This document shows, piece by piece, positions 1 to 11,437 of a stretch of DNA of 64,000 nt; the stretch's first letter is position 1, and every line of letters starts with the position of its first letter. The notes under the pieces are model-generated. The model was not told the origin of the DNA. It worked only from the letters and a program-made list of their open reading frames with translations, and made no database searches. The stretch is from Astropecten irregularis. Lineage: Eukaryota > Echinodermata > Asteroidea > Paxillosida > Astropectinidae. Made by a program: the position numbers and the translations under genes. The stretch covers positions 12,854,614 to 12,918,613 of the forward strand of contig OZ020247.1 of NCBI GenBank assembly GCA_963971285.1. Direction: 5' to 3'.

Positions 1-939
1 GCGTCTTGCCCCCGAGCCCCCATGATCCTCGTGTTTCCTCACGCTGATGTGGTGATAGCAGAGAGCAATATAGACGGTGGTCTTAATGGACGGAGGGGGA
101 ATCTTCCCTTGTTGACCACCGGTCAGCAAATAGGCTATCTCCCATCTGACCAATGGAAGCAAAAGGTATGAGGAGTGAGGTATGTTGTATCTCGTCTTCA
201 AAGGGTTGAAAACGAGCTTTGCCATCAAGGCTGCAAGGTGACGATTGTTTTTTTTTAATAACAGATCCGTTATCTCTCATCTTCGACCTTGAGTGTGAAG
301 GTTTTAGGAAATAGAAGCATCCTTTCTCAAAGGGGAGAACATCCTCAGCAAGGATAAGGATGTTCTAAGAGAACAATGGCCTGGAAGATTCATTTTGTGG
401 TTTACCGAGGACGGGTCGCGTGGCCCATTGTTTCGGGCAACGGGCACGCCCGTCGAGGAGGCTTTTGTTTCCCGTTGATGAGGCTCTCGACGCCGGCTGC
501 TCTGACCGTCCTCGTGCCGTGTCCCACGGTAGATTATAAGGCGCTGCACACGACCTGCTTTACAGGACGGCGGATATGATGAGGAAGACATCAAGCTGGG
601 GAAAAGCTTGAAGATGCTTTGAGGGGGAGCCCCCCCCCCTCCCCTACCAGCTTCTCAGTCATCCCAAGGGCATGAGAATGAGAATACGAGTGAGTTTATA
701 GGCAGGGAGCACAAAACAAAGAACCCAATCAACAATGTAGGGAAACATCTTATAGGTCCTGTCGAGTTTCGAATAGGTATTTCACTGCATGATGACGGTC
801 AGTAATGATGGCGCAATTAAGATTGGTTCTGATGTAGAACACAAGTCATTCCCTGCATTTTGTCTCGAAGATGCATAATTACTTCAATTTAGGAAGGGGA
901 CAGACCCACGGGAGACATCATATTCGTTCCAGGACTTGA
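1..939. other. No gene recognised
   Basis: Mixed-composition flank with a poly-C tract at 631-648. Short open frames here show no domain and overlap on both strands. Confidence 0.5.
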
Positions 940-1514
940 GGCGTTTTCACACGACGCTGAAAAAAACTATCAACCATTGGGATATTTTCTCATGGGTCTG
1001 AACCTCGGTCAAAATCTCTCAAGGATTCACAAGGGACGTCGGTCACTCTCAAGCATTGGTGTCCTTTCACACGATGACACTTTTGTAAGATTTCGCAACC
1101 GTGAGAGAATTTCTCAATGGTTGAGAGTTGTTTTAAAGGTAGTATCATACTTTGGTAAGAAACCGAAACAGAAATCTTCACATATTTACTTTCAACTTAC
1201 AGGGTATGAAGATGGTGATGGTAGAAACATACCGTTAAAATGTTTCCGCCTGAACTGGTGAATTTATCTAGAAATTAGTAAAACAACGACCGAAAATCTG
1301 TTTGATCTTTTAAAAGATCAAACATAAAAAAGAAAAGACATAAGAAATACTGTGGCCGTTTTTCACTGTTTTCTCAAAAAGTGGGCAACTTATGAGACTG
1401 AAATTTTCACAGATGACTGTGACTGTATCTTCCTTGATATTTTTGCCCATGAATTTGTATTTCTGTGATAAAAACCAAAGTATGATATTACCTTTAATCG
1501 TCGTTTGGAAAGGC
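940..1514. mobile_element. Family D element, split by a family A insertion
   Basis: The left terminus is GGCGTTTTCACACGACGCT and the right terminus reads CGTCGTTTGGAAAGGCC, so the ends are inverted. The body (AACCATTGAGAAATTCTCTC and CTTGAGAGATTTTGACCGAG, in either orientation) matches the copy at 1556-1770. The family A element 1133-1497 interrupts the right arm; removing it joins TTGTT-TTAA-TCGTCG and restores the family D terminus. Non-autonomous, no coding capacity. Confidence 0.75.
1133..1497 (-). mobile_element. Family A TTAA element nested in family D
   Basis: A full copy bounded by TTAA on both sides. Family A terminal inverted repeats read AGGTARTATCATACTTTGGT. Reverse orientation means it starts with the GGTAAGAAACC end. 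The body holds the blocks GGGTATGAAGATGGTG, TTTGATCTTTTAAAAGATCA and GTGGGCA-CTTATGAGACTG. The insertion is younger than its host. TTAA duplications are characteristic of the piggyBac superfamily, though the terminal bases are not the canonical CCC. Confidence 0.8.
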
Positions 1515-1555
1515 CTTATAGGAAACAGCGAACGTGAAAACCAGTACTGTATAAA

Positions 1556-1770
1556 GGCCTTTTCACACGATGCTAAAACAACTTTCAACCATTGAGAAAT
1601 TCTCTCATGGTTGTGAAATCTTACAAAAAGTGTAATCGTGTGAAAGGACACCAATGCTTGAGAGTGACCGATGTCCCTGGTGAATCCTTGAGAGATTTTG
1701 ACCGAGGTCCAGACCCATGAGAGAATTTCTCAATGTTTGAGAGTTTTTTTAGCGTCGTGTGCCAAAAGCC
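1556..1770. mobile_element. Family D element, intact copy
   Basis: 215 bp between GGCCTTTTCACACGATGCTA and TAGCGTCGTGTGCCAAAAGCC-like inverted ends. The subterminal block CAACTTTCAACCATTGAGAA is also inversely repeated near the other end. It lies in inverse orientation 40 bp from the split copy. Confidence 0.75.
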
Positions 1771-2371
1771 TTTTGATCAACTTTTTCTGTATGGAAAACG
1801 CCATCCCTGCAATATTATTATTGTGTGAAATGATAAAACATCCAAATTAATAATTAATGACAAACCTAATCCACCATTCACGTTTACGATCAAAATGGAC
1901 ATTCGCTGTGGATTTTGTGGAAATACCAGACCATATCCGTGCCAGTATTATACGTGACAATGTCTATTTATTATACATTAAAGGCAAAACGATCCACCGT
2001 ACTTATAAAAGCGTCGCCCTGCGTGGGATGGTGTTTCCCCAATATAACAGCAGCCTGGGATTACTGTAAAAAAAACCATGTGGCATTGTTCCATCATAAT
2101 GAGACTGTCATTATTATAAACGATTAACACCTCATTCTCCATTTCAATATCTCGCCAGGATTACGCAGCTGAAAAGAAAAAAACCCAAATTAATGAGCTT
2201 GATATAATCTCTTAATGGATTATGTTTGGTGCTATGGTGAATCAGTGGACCATTACTGAGTCAACGGTACTTAGCATCGTCACACATCAGTAGGAAATGT
2301 GTCTCCACAATTGTGGTTATTATCATTTTCCATGTGAAGTCATTTTCAATTCTGATCTTTTAATGTTTATA
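1771..2371. other. No gene recognised
   Basis: AT-rich. A 70-codon plus-strand frame (1857-2069) has no recognisable motif. Confidence 0.5.
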
Positions 2372-2769
2372 TTAAAGGGATGGTACAAAACTGGTTTTTG
2401 GTACAGAACTGTTTTTTGCGACAAAACCGTTGCTGACAGTGAAAGCACATTATGTTATCCATCATATACCTTAACTGACAAACCTGTAGAAGTTTGAGGT
2501 CAATCAGCCATCTGGGTCACGAGAAAATAGTAAAAACCCGTTTACACATTTCAACGAAGTCGTTTGAAATGAATAAAAACGCTTCGAAGCGATTTATTCC
2601 AATCGGAAAATAGTTTCATTTATTTCTCAACGAATATGGCATTTCAGACAAAAACATTTCATGGGATGTTTTCTCCTATCATCACCATTATACTGTGTAA
2701 GTGTTATGTGAATCTGTGATCTTGAAGTGTATTAATTTTTGTCTTACCAATTCTGTACTATCCCTTTAA
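2372..2769 (-). mobile_element. Family B TTAA element
   Basis: 398 bp, TTAA at both edges, terminal inverted repeat AGGGATGGTACARAA. The body includes TCGCTTCGAAGCG (a palindrome), AACGAATATGGCATTTCAGA and CATCCCATGAAATG in inverse order compared with the copies at 10.2 and 22.1 kb. Confidence 0.8.
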
Positions 2770-2875
2770 AGAAAAAAATATTATTTTTTGAAATGTTTGT
2801 TTATTATTTTATTTCGGGAGGCTTTGTTATTCGTTTGCTGTTTTGTTATTTTATTCGATTGTTTCCATGCTTTTT

Positions 2876-2955
2876 TTCTTCCTTTTCCTTGATATTTTTG
2901 CAGATGAATCTGCATTTCTTTGACAAAAACCAAAGTATGCTTTTACCTTAAACGG
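2876..2955 (-). repeat. Family A terminal fragment
   Basis: The last 80 bp of family A (TCCTTGATATTTTTGCAGAT through CAAAGTATGCTTTTACCTTA). The rest is missing. Confidence 0.7.
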
Positions 2956-3075
2956 TTTGGTACGTGTCTATTGTATTGTCTTGGCTTGAGTTGAACCTCG
3001 TGTTAAAAACGCAACGGCCAAAAAAAATCGACTGTTTATAATGTAAATGCGTTTTTCTTTTACGAAAGACGGCTG

Positions 3076-3433
3076 TTAAAGGTTGTATCATACTTTGGTA
3101 CAAAAATGGACAGAAATGTTCACAGATTTACGTATAACTTACAGGGTATGGTGGTGGTAGAAACATACCGTTAACATCTTTCCGCCTGAAATGGTGTATT
3201 TATCCCGAAATCAGTAAAACAACGACCGAAAATCCTTTTGATCTTTTAAAAGATAAAAAATAAAAGAGAAAAGACTTAAGAAATACTGTGGCTGTTTTTC
3301 ACTGTTTTCTCAAAAAGTATGCACCGTATGGGACTGAATTTTTCACAGATGACTATTACCGTATCGTCCTTGATATTTGTGCCCATGAATCTGCATTTCT
3401 TTGAAAAAAACCAATATATGATATTACCTTTAA
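3076..3433 (-). mobile_element. Family A TTAA element
   Basis: 358 bp, TTAA at both edges, both terminal repeats present with a few substitutions. Confidence 0.8.
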
Positions 3434-3885
3434 GAAACAGGTCTAAATCTCAAAGATGTAAGAGTCCATTTTATACAGCTAAGGCAGCTACTGTATAGGC
3501 TTTCCGGCCACCATGGGCACCCCGTGTCCAGGATAAACAAGTCTTGACCGCTGCTTATCACCAGACCACGGTCAGAACTTGACCATCGCCCGAGCAATGA
3601 CATACAACGCCAGACCGCATTGCAACAGTCTTAAAACTTAACAGCTATTAAAATATGATAGACCCAGTGACGTATTTGTTAGGGTCTTTTCCCCAAAACG
3701 ACATCAGGCACATACTGAATCTATCTGGAGGAACAGCCACAGCAGGATAAATCAATGTTTACACAATCAAATTAAGAAACAATGACCAGGGTTTATAGAA
3801 AGGGTATCTTGGGAGTTTTATGGAAGAAAGTATCCCTCGTCAATTTGGGCTGACCGAAGAAAACTGCTTGGCGGCAGTGTTAGAG

Positions 3886-4030
3886 TACTCGAACTCGAGT
3901 ACAACTCGAGTACCAATAAATACTTGGCCCGTACTCGGTCATAAGTACTCGAAAAAAAAAAAAACAGCAACAAGTACTCGGCCAGTATACTCGTAATTTC
4001 GTACTCGGACTCGTCCCCGAACTCGACACG
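3886..4030. repeat. Irregular GTACTCG repeat
   Basis: Interspersed GTACTCG/CGAGTAC heptamers (about ten, both orientations) with an A13 run. Fold-back potential; ends immediately before the TTA-flanked element at 4068. Function unknown. Confidence 0.6.
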
Positions 4031-4067
4031 TATAAGGCGCGAACGAGAAAAATGTGGTTTCGCTTTA

Positions 4068-4572
4068 GGGGCCGTCCATAAAGTACGTACGCACGAAATG
4101 CCGACTTTTCTGACCCCCGCTCCCCCTCTGAACGCATGGCGTACGCATTGGTCCCAACCCCCCTCCCCCTCTGTACGCATACGCATTCCACATTAGGTTT
4201 TTCACTTCTCGTGGTATCTTGCTTTAGCATCATTATTAATGTCACCGTAATCAGGGCCGTTGCCGTTATTGGGACGTCACTTTCAAATTCTGAAATGAAT
4301 GACTAAAGTTTAACAGGTTTTTATACATTTACAGATGTATTTTATAATTCTTTATTATGTTGAATAAGAAAACAGGGAAAAACCAAAACAATCCCAGTGC
4401 TCTTTTCTCATTTGTTGCCTCTCTTTTCGCGCGATTTTGGCTATGCACATTTTTCATTTGCGTACGGTACGCATTGGCCTGAACCCCCCCCCCCTCCCCC
4501 CTGTACGCATGACGTACGCATCGGTAACAACCCCCCACCCCCTTCGTGCGTACGTACTTTATGGACGGCCCC
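4068..4572. mobile_element. DNA-transposon derivative with TTA target duplication
   Basis: 505 bp bounded by TTA (4065-4067 and 4573-4575). The inverted termini are GGGGCCGTCCATAAAGTACG on both ends, followed by pyrimidine-rich subterminal blocks CCCCCCTCCCCCTCTGTACG that are also inversely arranged. No coding capacity. Confidence 0.75.
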
Positions 4573-4649
4573 TTACTTGTTGAGACGAATCCAGTTTAAG
4601 CGCCAATATTTTGCATCAGAAAATTAAGTATGGAACTGGCTTAATGATC

Positions 4650-4760
4650 GAAGCCCTATACGATCGATCGTAACTTGAGTTACGAAGGAGAACCCATCAT
4701 ATCCTACGACTTCTATGTGGGGCTGCGATGCATCATAAGTCCTATACGATTGATAGTAGA
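4650..4760. repeat. Family G fragment
   Basis: Matches copies at 10772 and 54076 through CGATCGATCGTAACT, AACCCATC, GGGGCTGCGATGCATCA and CGATTGATAGTA. The right terminus is missing. Confidence 0.6.
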
Positions 4761-4929
4761 AAGGGTTTCTTCAACAGAAATAATTTTCCGATGGTTTACG
4801 GGACAAGAACATAATCTTATACGAATAATAACGAAGGTATTTTCCCATCATGCTATCCGGTTTATTTCCGACACGTTTTTAAAAGGTGTAAACAGATTTG
4901 TTTCAGCCAAACTACATTCAGTAAACGGT

Positions 4930-5249
4930 TACACCCAAACAGAAAATGTTCACAGACTTACGTATAACTTTCAGGGTATGAAGATGGTGCTGGTAGAAAC
5001 ATACCGTTAAAATGTTTCCGCCTGAAATGGTGTATTTATCCAAAAATCAGTAAAACAACGACCGAAAATAATTTTTGATCTTTTAAAAGATAAAAAAATA
5101 AAAGAGAAAAGACTTAATAAATACTGTGACAGTTTTTCACTGTTTTCTCAAACATGGGACTGAAATTACTTTTACTGTATCTTCCTTGATTTTTTTGCCA
5201 ACGAATCTGTATTTCTTTGACAAAAACCAAAGTATGATACTGCTTTTAA
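4930..5249 (-). mobile_element. Family A element, left end diverged
   Basis: Alignable from ACCCAAACAGAAAATGTTCA to the TTAA-bounded right terminus. The left terminus is not recognisable and starts like family C (ACACCCAAACAG), suggesting a mosaic. Confidence 0.7.
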
Positions 5250-5271
5250 AGGCACTAATGACTAAAGACTA

Positions 5272-5480
5272 ATGACCAAAAACAATTTTGATATTCGGAA
5301 GATCATAAATTACGGTGAAAAGATTTTTAAAAACACCATGGGCGTTTTTCACTATTTTCTCACAAAGTGGGCACCGTATGGGACTGGGAATTTCACAGAT
5401 GACTGTATCTTCCTTGATATTTTTTGCTCACGAATCTGCATTTCTTTGACAGAAAAAAGTATGATATCACCTTTAACATC
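5272..5480 (-). repeat. Family A fragment
   Basis: The right half of family A only (from the AAAAATTTT/GATC loop to AGTATGATATCACCTTTAA). Confidence 0.7.
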
Positions 5481-6074
5481 GTATTGAAAACGACCAGCAG
5501 CCTGCGTGACTCGAATGGGAAAAACCAGCACAAACATTGCAAGACCTACTAGTCTTGAATATCAGCCGCGATCTTCTCCCTTTTCTTTTCCTTTATTAAA
5601 ATAGCCCAGAGTGTAAGTAATGTAAGTCTATCAAACAGTTGCAAGTTTTCACTCAAAGTAAACACGCCGCGGTCTCCATCTTTGACCGAGTTTTGACGGG
5701 CGGTTTGACCCCGAGGAATCATCGGCCGAAAAAGGGGAGACTAAAAAAAATTATCGGGGTTCTGTAAACAGGAATGGGGCAGGGAATCCAGGACAGCTGA
5801 AAAATCACAACCAACATGGATATGTTTGGATAAAATTTTTGCCCGGGTGTTTAGTGTGTGGAGGGTAGGGAAGGGGATGTATAGGTGGTATGGGGACGTA
5901 GACGCGCGCGTGAAAACACAACATGGTGGCCTAGTTGCCCTGCCCGCACGCCCCGCCCGCCTCCAACAAGGTGATGGCTCTTTGAAATGATTAAGATGCA
6001 AAGGGATTACATTGGTCATTATAAATTATATGTAATATACTGGTCGGAATGCACAGAGGTGCGATTATGGACGC
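5481..6074. other. Unassigned spacer
   Basis: No repeat family or gene identified; includes a GC-rich block near 5930-5970. Confidence 0.5.
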
Positions 6075-6360
6075 TTAATGGTACAGTACAGGATTGGTAA
6101 CATACCCAAACAGAAATGTTCTTAGATTTGCGCATAACTGTCAGGGTATGAAGATGGTGCTAGTAGAAACATACCGCTAAAATATTTCCGCCTGAAATGG
6201 TGTATTTATCCCGAAATTAGTCAAACAACGACCGAAAACATTTTGATCTCGGGGGAAGATCAAAACTATTCTTTATGTTTGATAAGAAAAATTGAAAAAT
6301 AGACAAAGTGTAAACTGTAAGTGTTGTTCTGTGACCTTTACCAATCATGTATTGTATAGC
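6075..6360 (+). mobile_element. Family C element joined to a family A fragment
   Basis: Starts TTAATGGTACAGTACAGGAT (TTAA edge) and runs through TTTTGATCTCGGGGGAAGAT to GTGACCTTTACCAATCATGT. An internal deletion removes the ATTTTCTCGTGACTC block. The right TTAA is lost where the family A fragment starts. Confidence 0.7.
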
Positions 6361-6657
6361 ATACCGAAACAGAAATCTTCACAGATTTTCCTGTAACATA
6401 CCTTTAAAATATTTCTGCCTGAAATGCTGTATTTTTCCAGAAAAGAGTAAAAGCAGTAACCAAAATTATTTTTGATGTTTTAAAGAATAAAAGAGAAAAG
6501 ACTTAAGAAATACTGTGGCCGTTTTTCACTGCTCTCTCAAAAAGTGGGCACCGTATGGGACTGAAATTTTCACAGATGGCTATTACTGTATCTTCCTTGA
6601 TATATTTGCCCATGAATCTGTATTTCTTTGACAAAAACCAGAGTATCATATTAAACG
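6361..6657 (-). repeat. Family A fragment adjoining family C
   Basis: Begins at ATACCGAAACAGAAATCTTC without a left terminus and ends at CAGAGTATCATATTAAA, where the right terminus is shortened. The junction with family C at 6360 has no spacer. Confidence 0.65.
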
Positions 6658-7934
6658 GCAACAGTAAATTTGTCTGTAAAATTAAGATGTGCATTTCTTT
6701 TTTTACTTCTATTGCTAGTTTATTTTTTATTAAAATTTCATCCCTTTTCACCAACCTCAAATTACTTCGCCCTGGTTCTAGAGCCAATATTATTTTTGGG
6801 GAACTATAAGAGTCATTATTTTCTGGGGGCTAGAAGACCCAATATTTTGGGTTCTTCTAACACTCGCTTCTGCTATGTCTTATTAGAGGTCGAAACATAG
6901 GCATATAGCCCACACAACGCGTATTTTCAAGAACTGCATTTTTTTTTTTGGGGGGGGGGGCTTAAGAAATATTAGCCCCCCCCCCCGTAGAACCGCGCCT
7001 GAGCCTATTTTTGTGCCAAGCAAATTACGGACCACGCCTACTTCGTAGGGGGCGAAACAAAGATAATGCTTAGCAAAATGTACAGCGCCCCCATGCGGCG
7101 GGCCGCGGGTATAGATCGACCATGTAACCATGTACATGTACATGGTTAAAATAATGTAAACTCACACACCTCAACGAATTATAAGTTATTATTTTGTTTT
7201 ACATTTACGATGTTTACTCGTGGTCTGTAACAATTAAACATATTTATCTGGCGTGTACCAATTCAGGCCTTTTGTCATATTGTCAAATAATTAGGCCCCT
7301 ATTTAAAAAACGGTGGACCTACAAATACAATTATTTTGTTGAGTGTCCCTAAAATGTGTTGTCACGCCCACATTTAACCTATCTATCTCTATTACACGTG
7401 TATTCTTACAAAGAAGCACATGCACAAAATATGAACAATGTGTAGGCTTTTAGGTTAATGTGCTGTGTACAAAAATGCAATTGGAGAATACAGCACACAA
7501 TATACTTGATCAGTATGCCATAATTTCATGATTTGGACTAAAATGCATGATGCAATTTCTTGTAAAATAAAAATCTGACTCACCGGCATGGTCAGCACAC
7601 TGCATGGAGATCCCATTAAGACGAAGTAATGAATATTCATATCGATGGTAACCCGCCCGCCTACTTGCATTGAATGTAGACTGGTTCTCGTCCCAATAAC
7701 ATGCAATAAAACAGACGTAGACGTCAGGAGACAACACGAAATGAACGGGAACCAGTCTACACACGAATACTGCAGCGGTCAGGTTAACGTGATTTCGTCC
7801 ACACGTGCTGCAGTCAGTGTGGCTGCACTGGTTATTTTTTTTGGTCGGGATTCCAGACGCTGGCCACGTACATTCAGAGCATAGTCAACGGGTGTTGTGA
7901 AGTCACCAGACTATGTGGGAGTTTCAATAATTCT
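6658..7934. other. Unassigned spacer
   Basis: Apart from the poly-G/poly-C hairpin (6950-6987), nothing recognisable. No coding frame with domain features. Confidence 0.5.
6950..6987. repeat. Poly-G / poly-C hairpin
   Basis: About ten G, then CTTAAGAAATATTAG, then about twelve C. The runs are complementary and would form a strong short hairpin. Length may be unstable in assembly. Confidence 0.6.
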
Positions 7935-8174
7935 AAGGCGTTTATGAAACGGAGGCTCAGGCTCCAGCTCTGAAATCCATATGCTGAAAAAATAGGTTGT
8001 GGTTTTTCATCGAAGCTGAAGCTCTGTTTTCCTTTTCAAACTAGATAATCTACCTCAGAACCACAGCCAAAAGCCTCCGTTTTGATACCCATTATTTTAG
8101 AATAGATTCACGAAACTTCGGAGCCGGAGTCACACAACGGAGCCCGAGAGTCCGTTTCGTATAAAACGCCCTTA
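7935..8174. mobile_element. Family E element
   Basis: 240 bp with inverted termini TAAGGCGTTTATGAAACGGA and TAAGGGCGTTTTATACGAAA. The body reads CATATGCTGAAAAAATAGGT, GAAGCTGAAGCTCTGTTTTC and GCAGCCAAAAGCCTC-like blocks shared with 13.1 and 45.4 kb. Confidence 0.7.
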
Positions 8175-10244
8175 GGTTTTCCAATTTCACCTTTGACCTC
8201 AGTCTCACCCGGTCCCACGGTAGGAATAAGAAACAAGAGGGAAATAAAACGAGACCATAATTATGCTCAGAAATAACCGGAAATTACATTCTGGCAACTG
8301 GCAAGCCAACTTAGCCTTTTCTATCTTAATTATGACATCTGACTGCCTTTCACGAGTGGAAATGTACGGAATTCGAACTTTTTTAATAATCCAATGTTTG
8401 AAGGCAAAATAACAAATAGGCCTACCGCACGATGGCTGGAATGGAATGGAATGGGGCTGAATGCCATGTACAATGGTTAACCATCACACACATTTCTCCT
8501 TATGAAACACGCCAGTGAACAAAACAAAGAACGTTTTCTGTGTTCACACGAGGTCGTGAAAATGGATAAACAAGTTTGAACCAACCCTATAATGATTATC
8601 CGAACTAGACCGACCTGACGGTACAAGATGAACTTCATTTCCTGTATTTACCTTAAAAACAAGAAATATTTAAGCCTACTTCTATTTCACCCAAATTTAA
8701 GACAAACATGGGCTCTATGTGGGTCATAGGAAAGCTGGCATGAAATTTGGACAAAGGCAAGATTATCTGGTGAAAAAACACACGACAGAACAAGATTCTT
8801 GAATTCAGTTTTACTTGACATAAATAATACCTTTTATTATTTTTGCACAGTGGCCACAAATATACAATTATTCTATCTCCACTTCGGCAAAGACAAATCA
8901 AATAATTAATTATTCACAGGTTTACAGTGATAACCAATTACAAGTCACCTTTTGAAACACGTGACGTTCCCTGGTCATTCATCAGATCTAACAAACAAAA
9001 AAACAAGCCATCTGATTGGTCGAGCAAAATGGCGTGACCTTTGTGGCAGATTGGATTGGCTGACATGCATCACGTGATTTTCTATACAAACACTAAGAGT
9101 GGTGAACATTGATAAGAAAAAAAATAGTTCCTCTTAAACATTACAATGTTAATTTGTGAAGTACCACAGACGATGTTTAAAAAAAAAAACGAACTGAAAA
9201 GAAGAAGTACTGATCAAAAACAGAAACATACAATAACCTGTGATCGAACCATGGACAACTTGAAAATGTACCGAACAAAATCTCGCAAATTATGATGACT
9301 GCAAGTAGTGACGTGTAAAAAGGAATGATTTTCTGATTGTTGTTTAAATGAAATAATATGAAATGACGGAATAGTGTTGATCCATGGAAATTTAATAATG
9401 ACCACGGACAAAGAAAAACAAAATATCAGTGATTCTTGCTTGGTCCACTTTCCTTTTTTTGAAAAGGCAAATTTTCTTAAAACACAACAGAAAAATCGAT
9501 GCAGATTTTTATTAATTTTGTTTTGGAAAAACTAGCTGGACTTAAAGCTGACTCACACTTAGTATATGACCATTAATAAATTGCTAAAAACGCACAAACC
9601 ACGTTTTCGTATTAAGTCCGGTGTTTCAAGATCTAGTCCCTAATTGTTTTTTTTATGACAGAGCTACAGAGTTGCATCAAATCCAATCCTAATTGTGACC
9701 AAAATATATTTGCTTGGATAACTTTATTAAAAGAACATCATTTAACAAAAAAACAACAAATTATGAAGAAAAAACAACAAATTATTTCACAGCTGATGTG
9801 AGATTCGCAAAAAACGGCAGGAAAATTGGATCAAAAATTTGAAACCATAATTGGCGGGAATGTACAACACCACAACAAAAAAATGTATTTTTTTAATTAT
9901 TTATTAAACGACAAAAAAATAAATAGTAAAACACAAAAACGAGTCACTAAAACAAATTGCAGGAACCTAGTATGGTTCGACTCGTGTTAAGAGGTACTGA
10001 TAATTATGTAGAGGCACCTTAATGATTAAGGCGCTGTGCACAAGAGGCGCTGTGAGGCGCTGTGTGAGGCATGAGGTGCATGAGGCTATGTACGTTAGGT
10101 ACACATTAGTTAACTCGCCACTGAGCTATCCTTTTCATTCACCATCACTTGATACAGGGCGCCTCAGCTATCTTCGCAGTTCATCAGTCGTTTCATCAGT
10201 TCATCAGTAAGTGCGTGATGTGAGGTGAAATTGCCTATACTGTC
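8175..10244. other. AT-rich flank downstream of Lhx1/5
   Basis: No gene. TTTATT at 9900-9905 reads AATAAA on the gene strand and is one of several possible poly(A) signals, so the 3' UTR end is undetermined. A short direct repeat GGCGCTGTG occurs three times at 10030-10065. Confidence 0.4.
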
Positions 10245-10619
10245 TTAAAGTGATGGTACATAATTGGTAAGACAAACACAAACTTCAAGATCACAGATTC
10301 ACATAAAACTTACATAGCACAATGGTGATGATAGGAGAAAACATCCCATGAAATGTTTTTGTCTGAAATGCCATATTCGTTGAGAAATAAATGAAACTAT
10401 ATTCCGATTGGAGTAAATCGCTTCGAAGCGTTTTATTATGAACGCATAATATCGTTGAAATGTGTAAACGGGTTTCCACTATTTTCTCGTGACCCAGATG
10501 GCTGATTGACCTCAAACTTCTACAGGTTTGTCATTTAAGGTATATGATGGATTACATAATGTGCTTTCACTGTCAGCAACGGTTTTGTCGCAAAAACGAG
10601 TTCTGTACCATCCCTTTAA
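10245..10619 (+). mobile_element. Family B TTAA element downstream of Lhx1/5
   Basis: 375 bp with TTAA edges and AGTGATGGTACATAATTGGT / AGGGATGGTACAGAACTCGT termini. It contains AAATCGCTTCGAAGCGTTTT. It lies 440 bp past the Lhx1/5 stop codon; the TTTATT at about 10432 would read AATAAA on the gene strand, so it might contribute to the 3' UTR (inference). Confidence 0.8.
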
Positions 10620-10771
10620 GATGCTATAAGATTGTTACTCTCCACACACATGATTATGAGGTGGTTAACCTCACTGTGCATACTGATGTACAGGTTGGAT
10701 AGTACAAGGATGCTGAAGCTCCGAAGTCTGCTAATTGCAAACCAATATCATTGATGAGTTTATGAGTACTA

Positions 10772-10902
10772 GGGACGATTTCACGAAGCCCTACGATCGA
10801 TCGTAACTAGAGTTACAATGGATAACCCATGCGAAGAGCTGGAATGCATCACAAGTCCTGCGATTGATAGTAAGTTACGATGAGTTTGGTGAAATCGACC
10901 CC
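10772..10902. mobile_element. Family G element
   Basis: 131 bp with inverted ends GGGACGATTTCAC and GTGAAATCGACCCC. Contains the self-complementary CTACGATCGATCGTA and ends with AGTTACGATGAGTTTG. Found 160 bp downstream of the Lhx1/5 stop codon, so possibly inside the 3' UTR. Confidence 0.65.
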
Positions 10903-11060
10903 GCTGATCCCAAAGCAGCGACTCTCAAACAGGCCTCAAGTTCAAGTTGACGTTTCGGCGGCACCTCTGTAGCACTGTAAGTCCTATACTGCACTAGTAT
11001 TTGCGTATAAGAGAAGGGAGATGTATACTATCGTGGGGTGACGGTGTTTTAGTTCTGGCG
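10903..11060 (-). other. Proximal 3' UTR of Lhx1/5
   Basis: Follows the TGA stop directly. No AATAAA on the gene strand in this stretch, so the transcript should continue into the repeats below 10903. Confidence 0.6.
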
Positions 11061-11437
11061 TCACCACACTTCACCAACAAGTTCTTGTGTCATACTCCGT
11101 CCGTAGCCATTCAGCGGTCCCCCCTGCGGAATACCGGCTCTCGTCACGATGTACCGTCCGTCGCCTTGTCGGTACCCATCCCCGTTGTGCGCCATGGACA
11201 TGGGCGGCTCCGGGCTGGGGCTCATCTCCTTATGGGGGATGCCGAACTGCTGTGCCCCTTCCGGGGGGAGGCCGGCCATGTTGGGATGCAACGGCTGTTC
11301 TAGGCTGGTCAGGGGATTGTGCTGTGAGACGGGCGTGCCCATGTAAGCAAGCGGCTCTCCCTGGTGGTCTGGAGGTGGCTGGTGACCAGGGAAAAAGTCG
11401 TAGTACCCTTGTGCGTAGTATTCACCTGGTGCACCGT
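11061..11437 (-). CDS. Lhx1/5 (Lim1): Lhx1/5, last coding exon: C-terminal region and stop
   Basis: Last coding exon; completes Asp328 and encodes residues 329-452, then TGA at 11063-11061. The acceptor is CATGCAG at 11444-11438. The stretch EYYAQGYYDFFPGHQPPPDH matches in style the Tyr/Phe-containing YDFFP block of vertebrate Lhx1/5. The SPSPEPPMSM region (400-409) corresponds to the conserved SPSPEP motif. The rest is Pro/Gly/Met-rich, consistent with an activation domain. The C-terminus (SMTQELVGEVW) does not resemble the vertebrate end I know. The total of 452 residues is somewhat longer than vertebrate Lhx1 (about 406), mainly because of the linker and tail. Confidence 0.93.

Noticed and set aside
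1857-2127. Two overlapping 70-codon frames
   Set aside because: They overlap in different frames over the same bases and neither has a recognisable motif.
3818-4245. Two long minus-strand frames (122 and 121 codons)
   Set aside because: They are translations of the GTACTCG repeat and the terminal repeats of the 4068 element.
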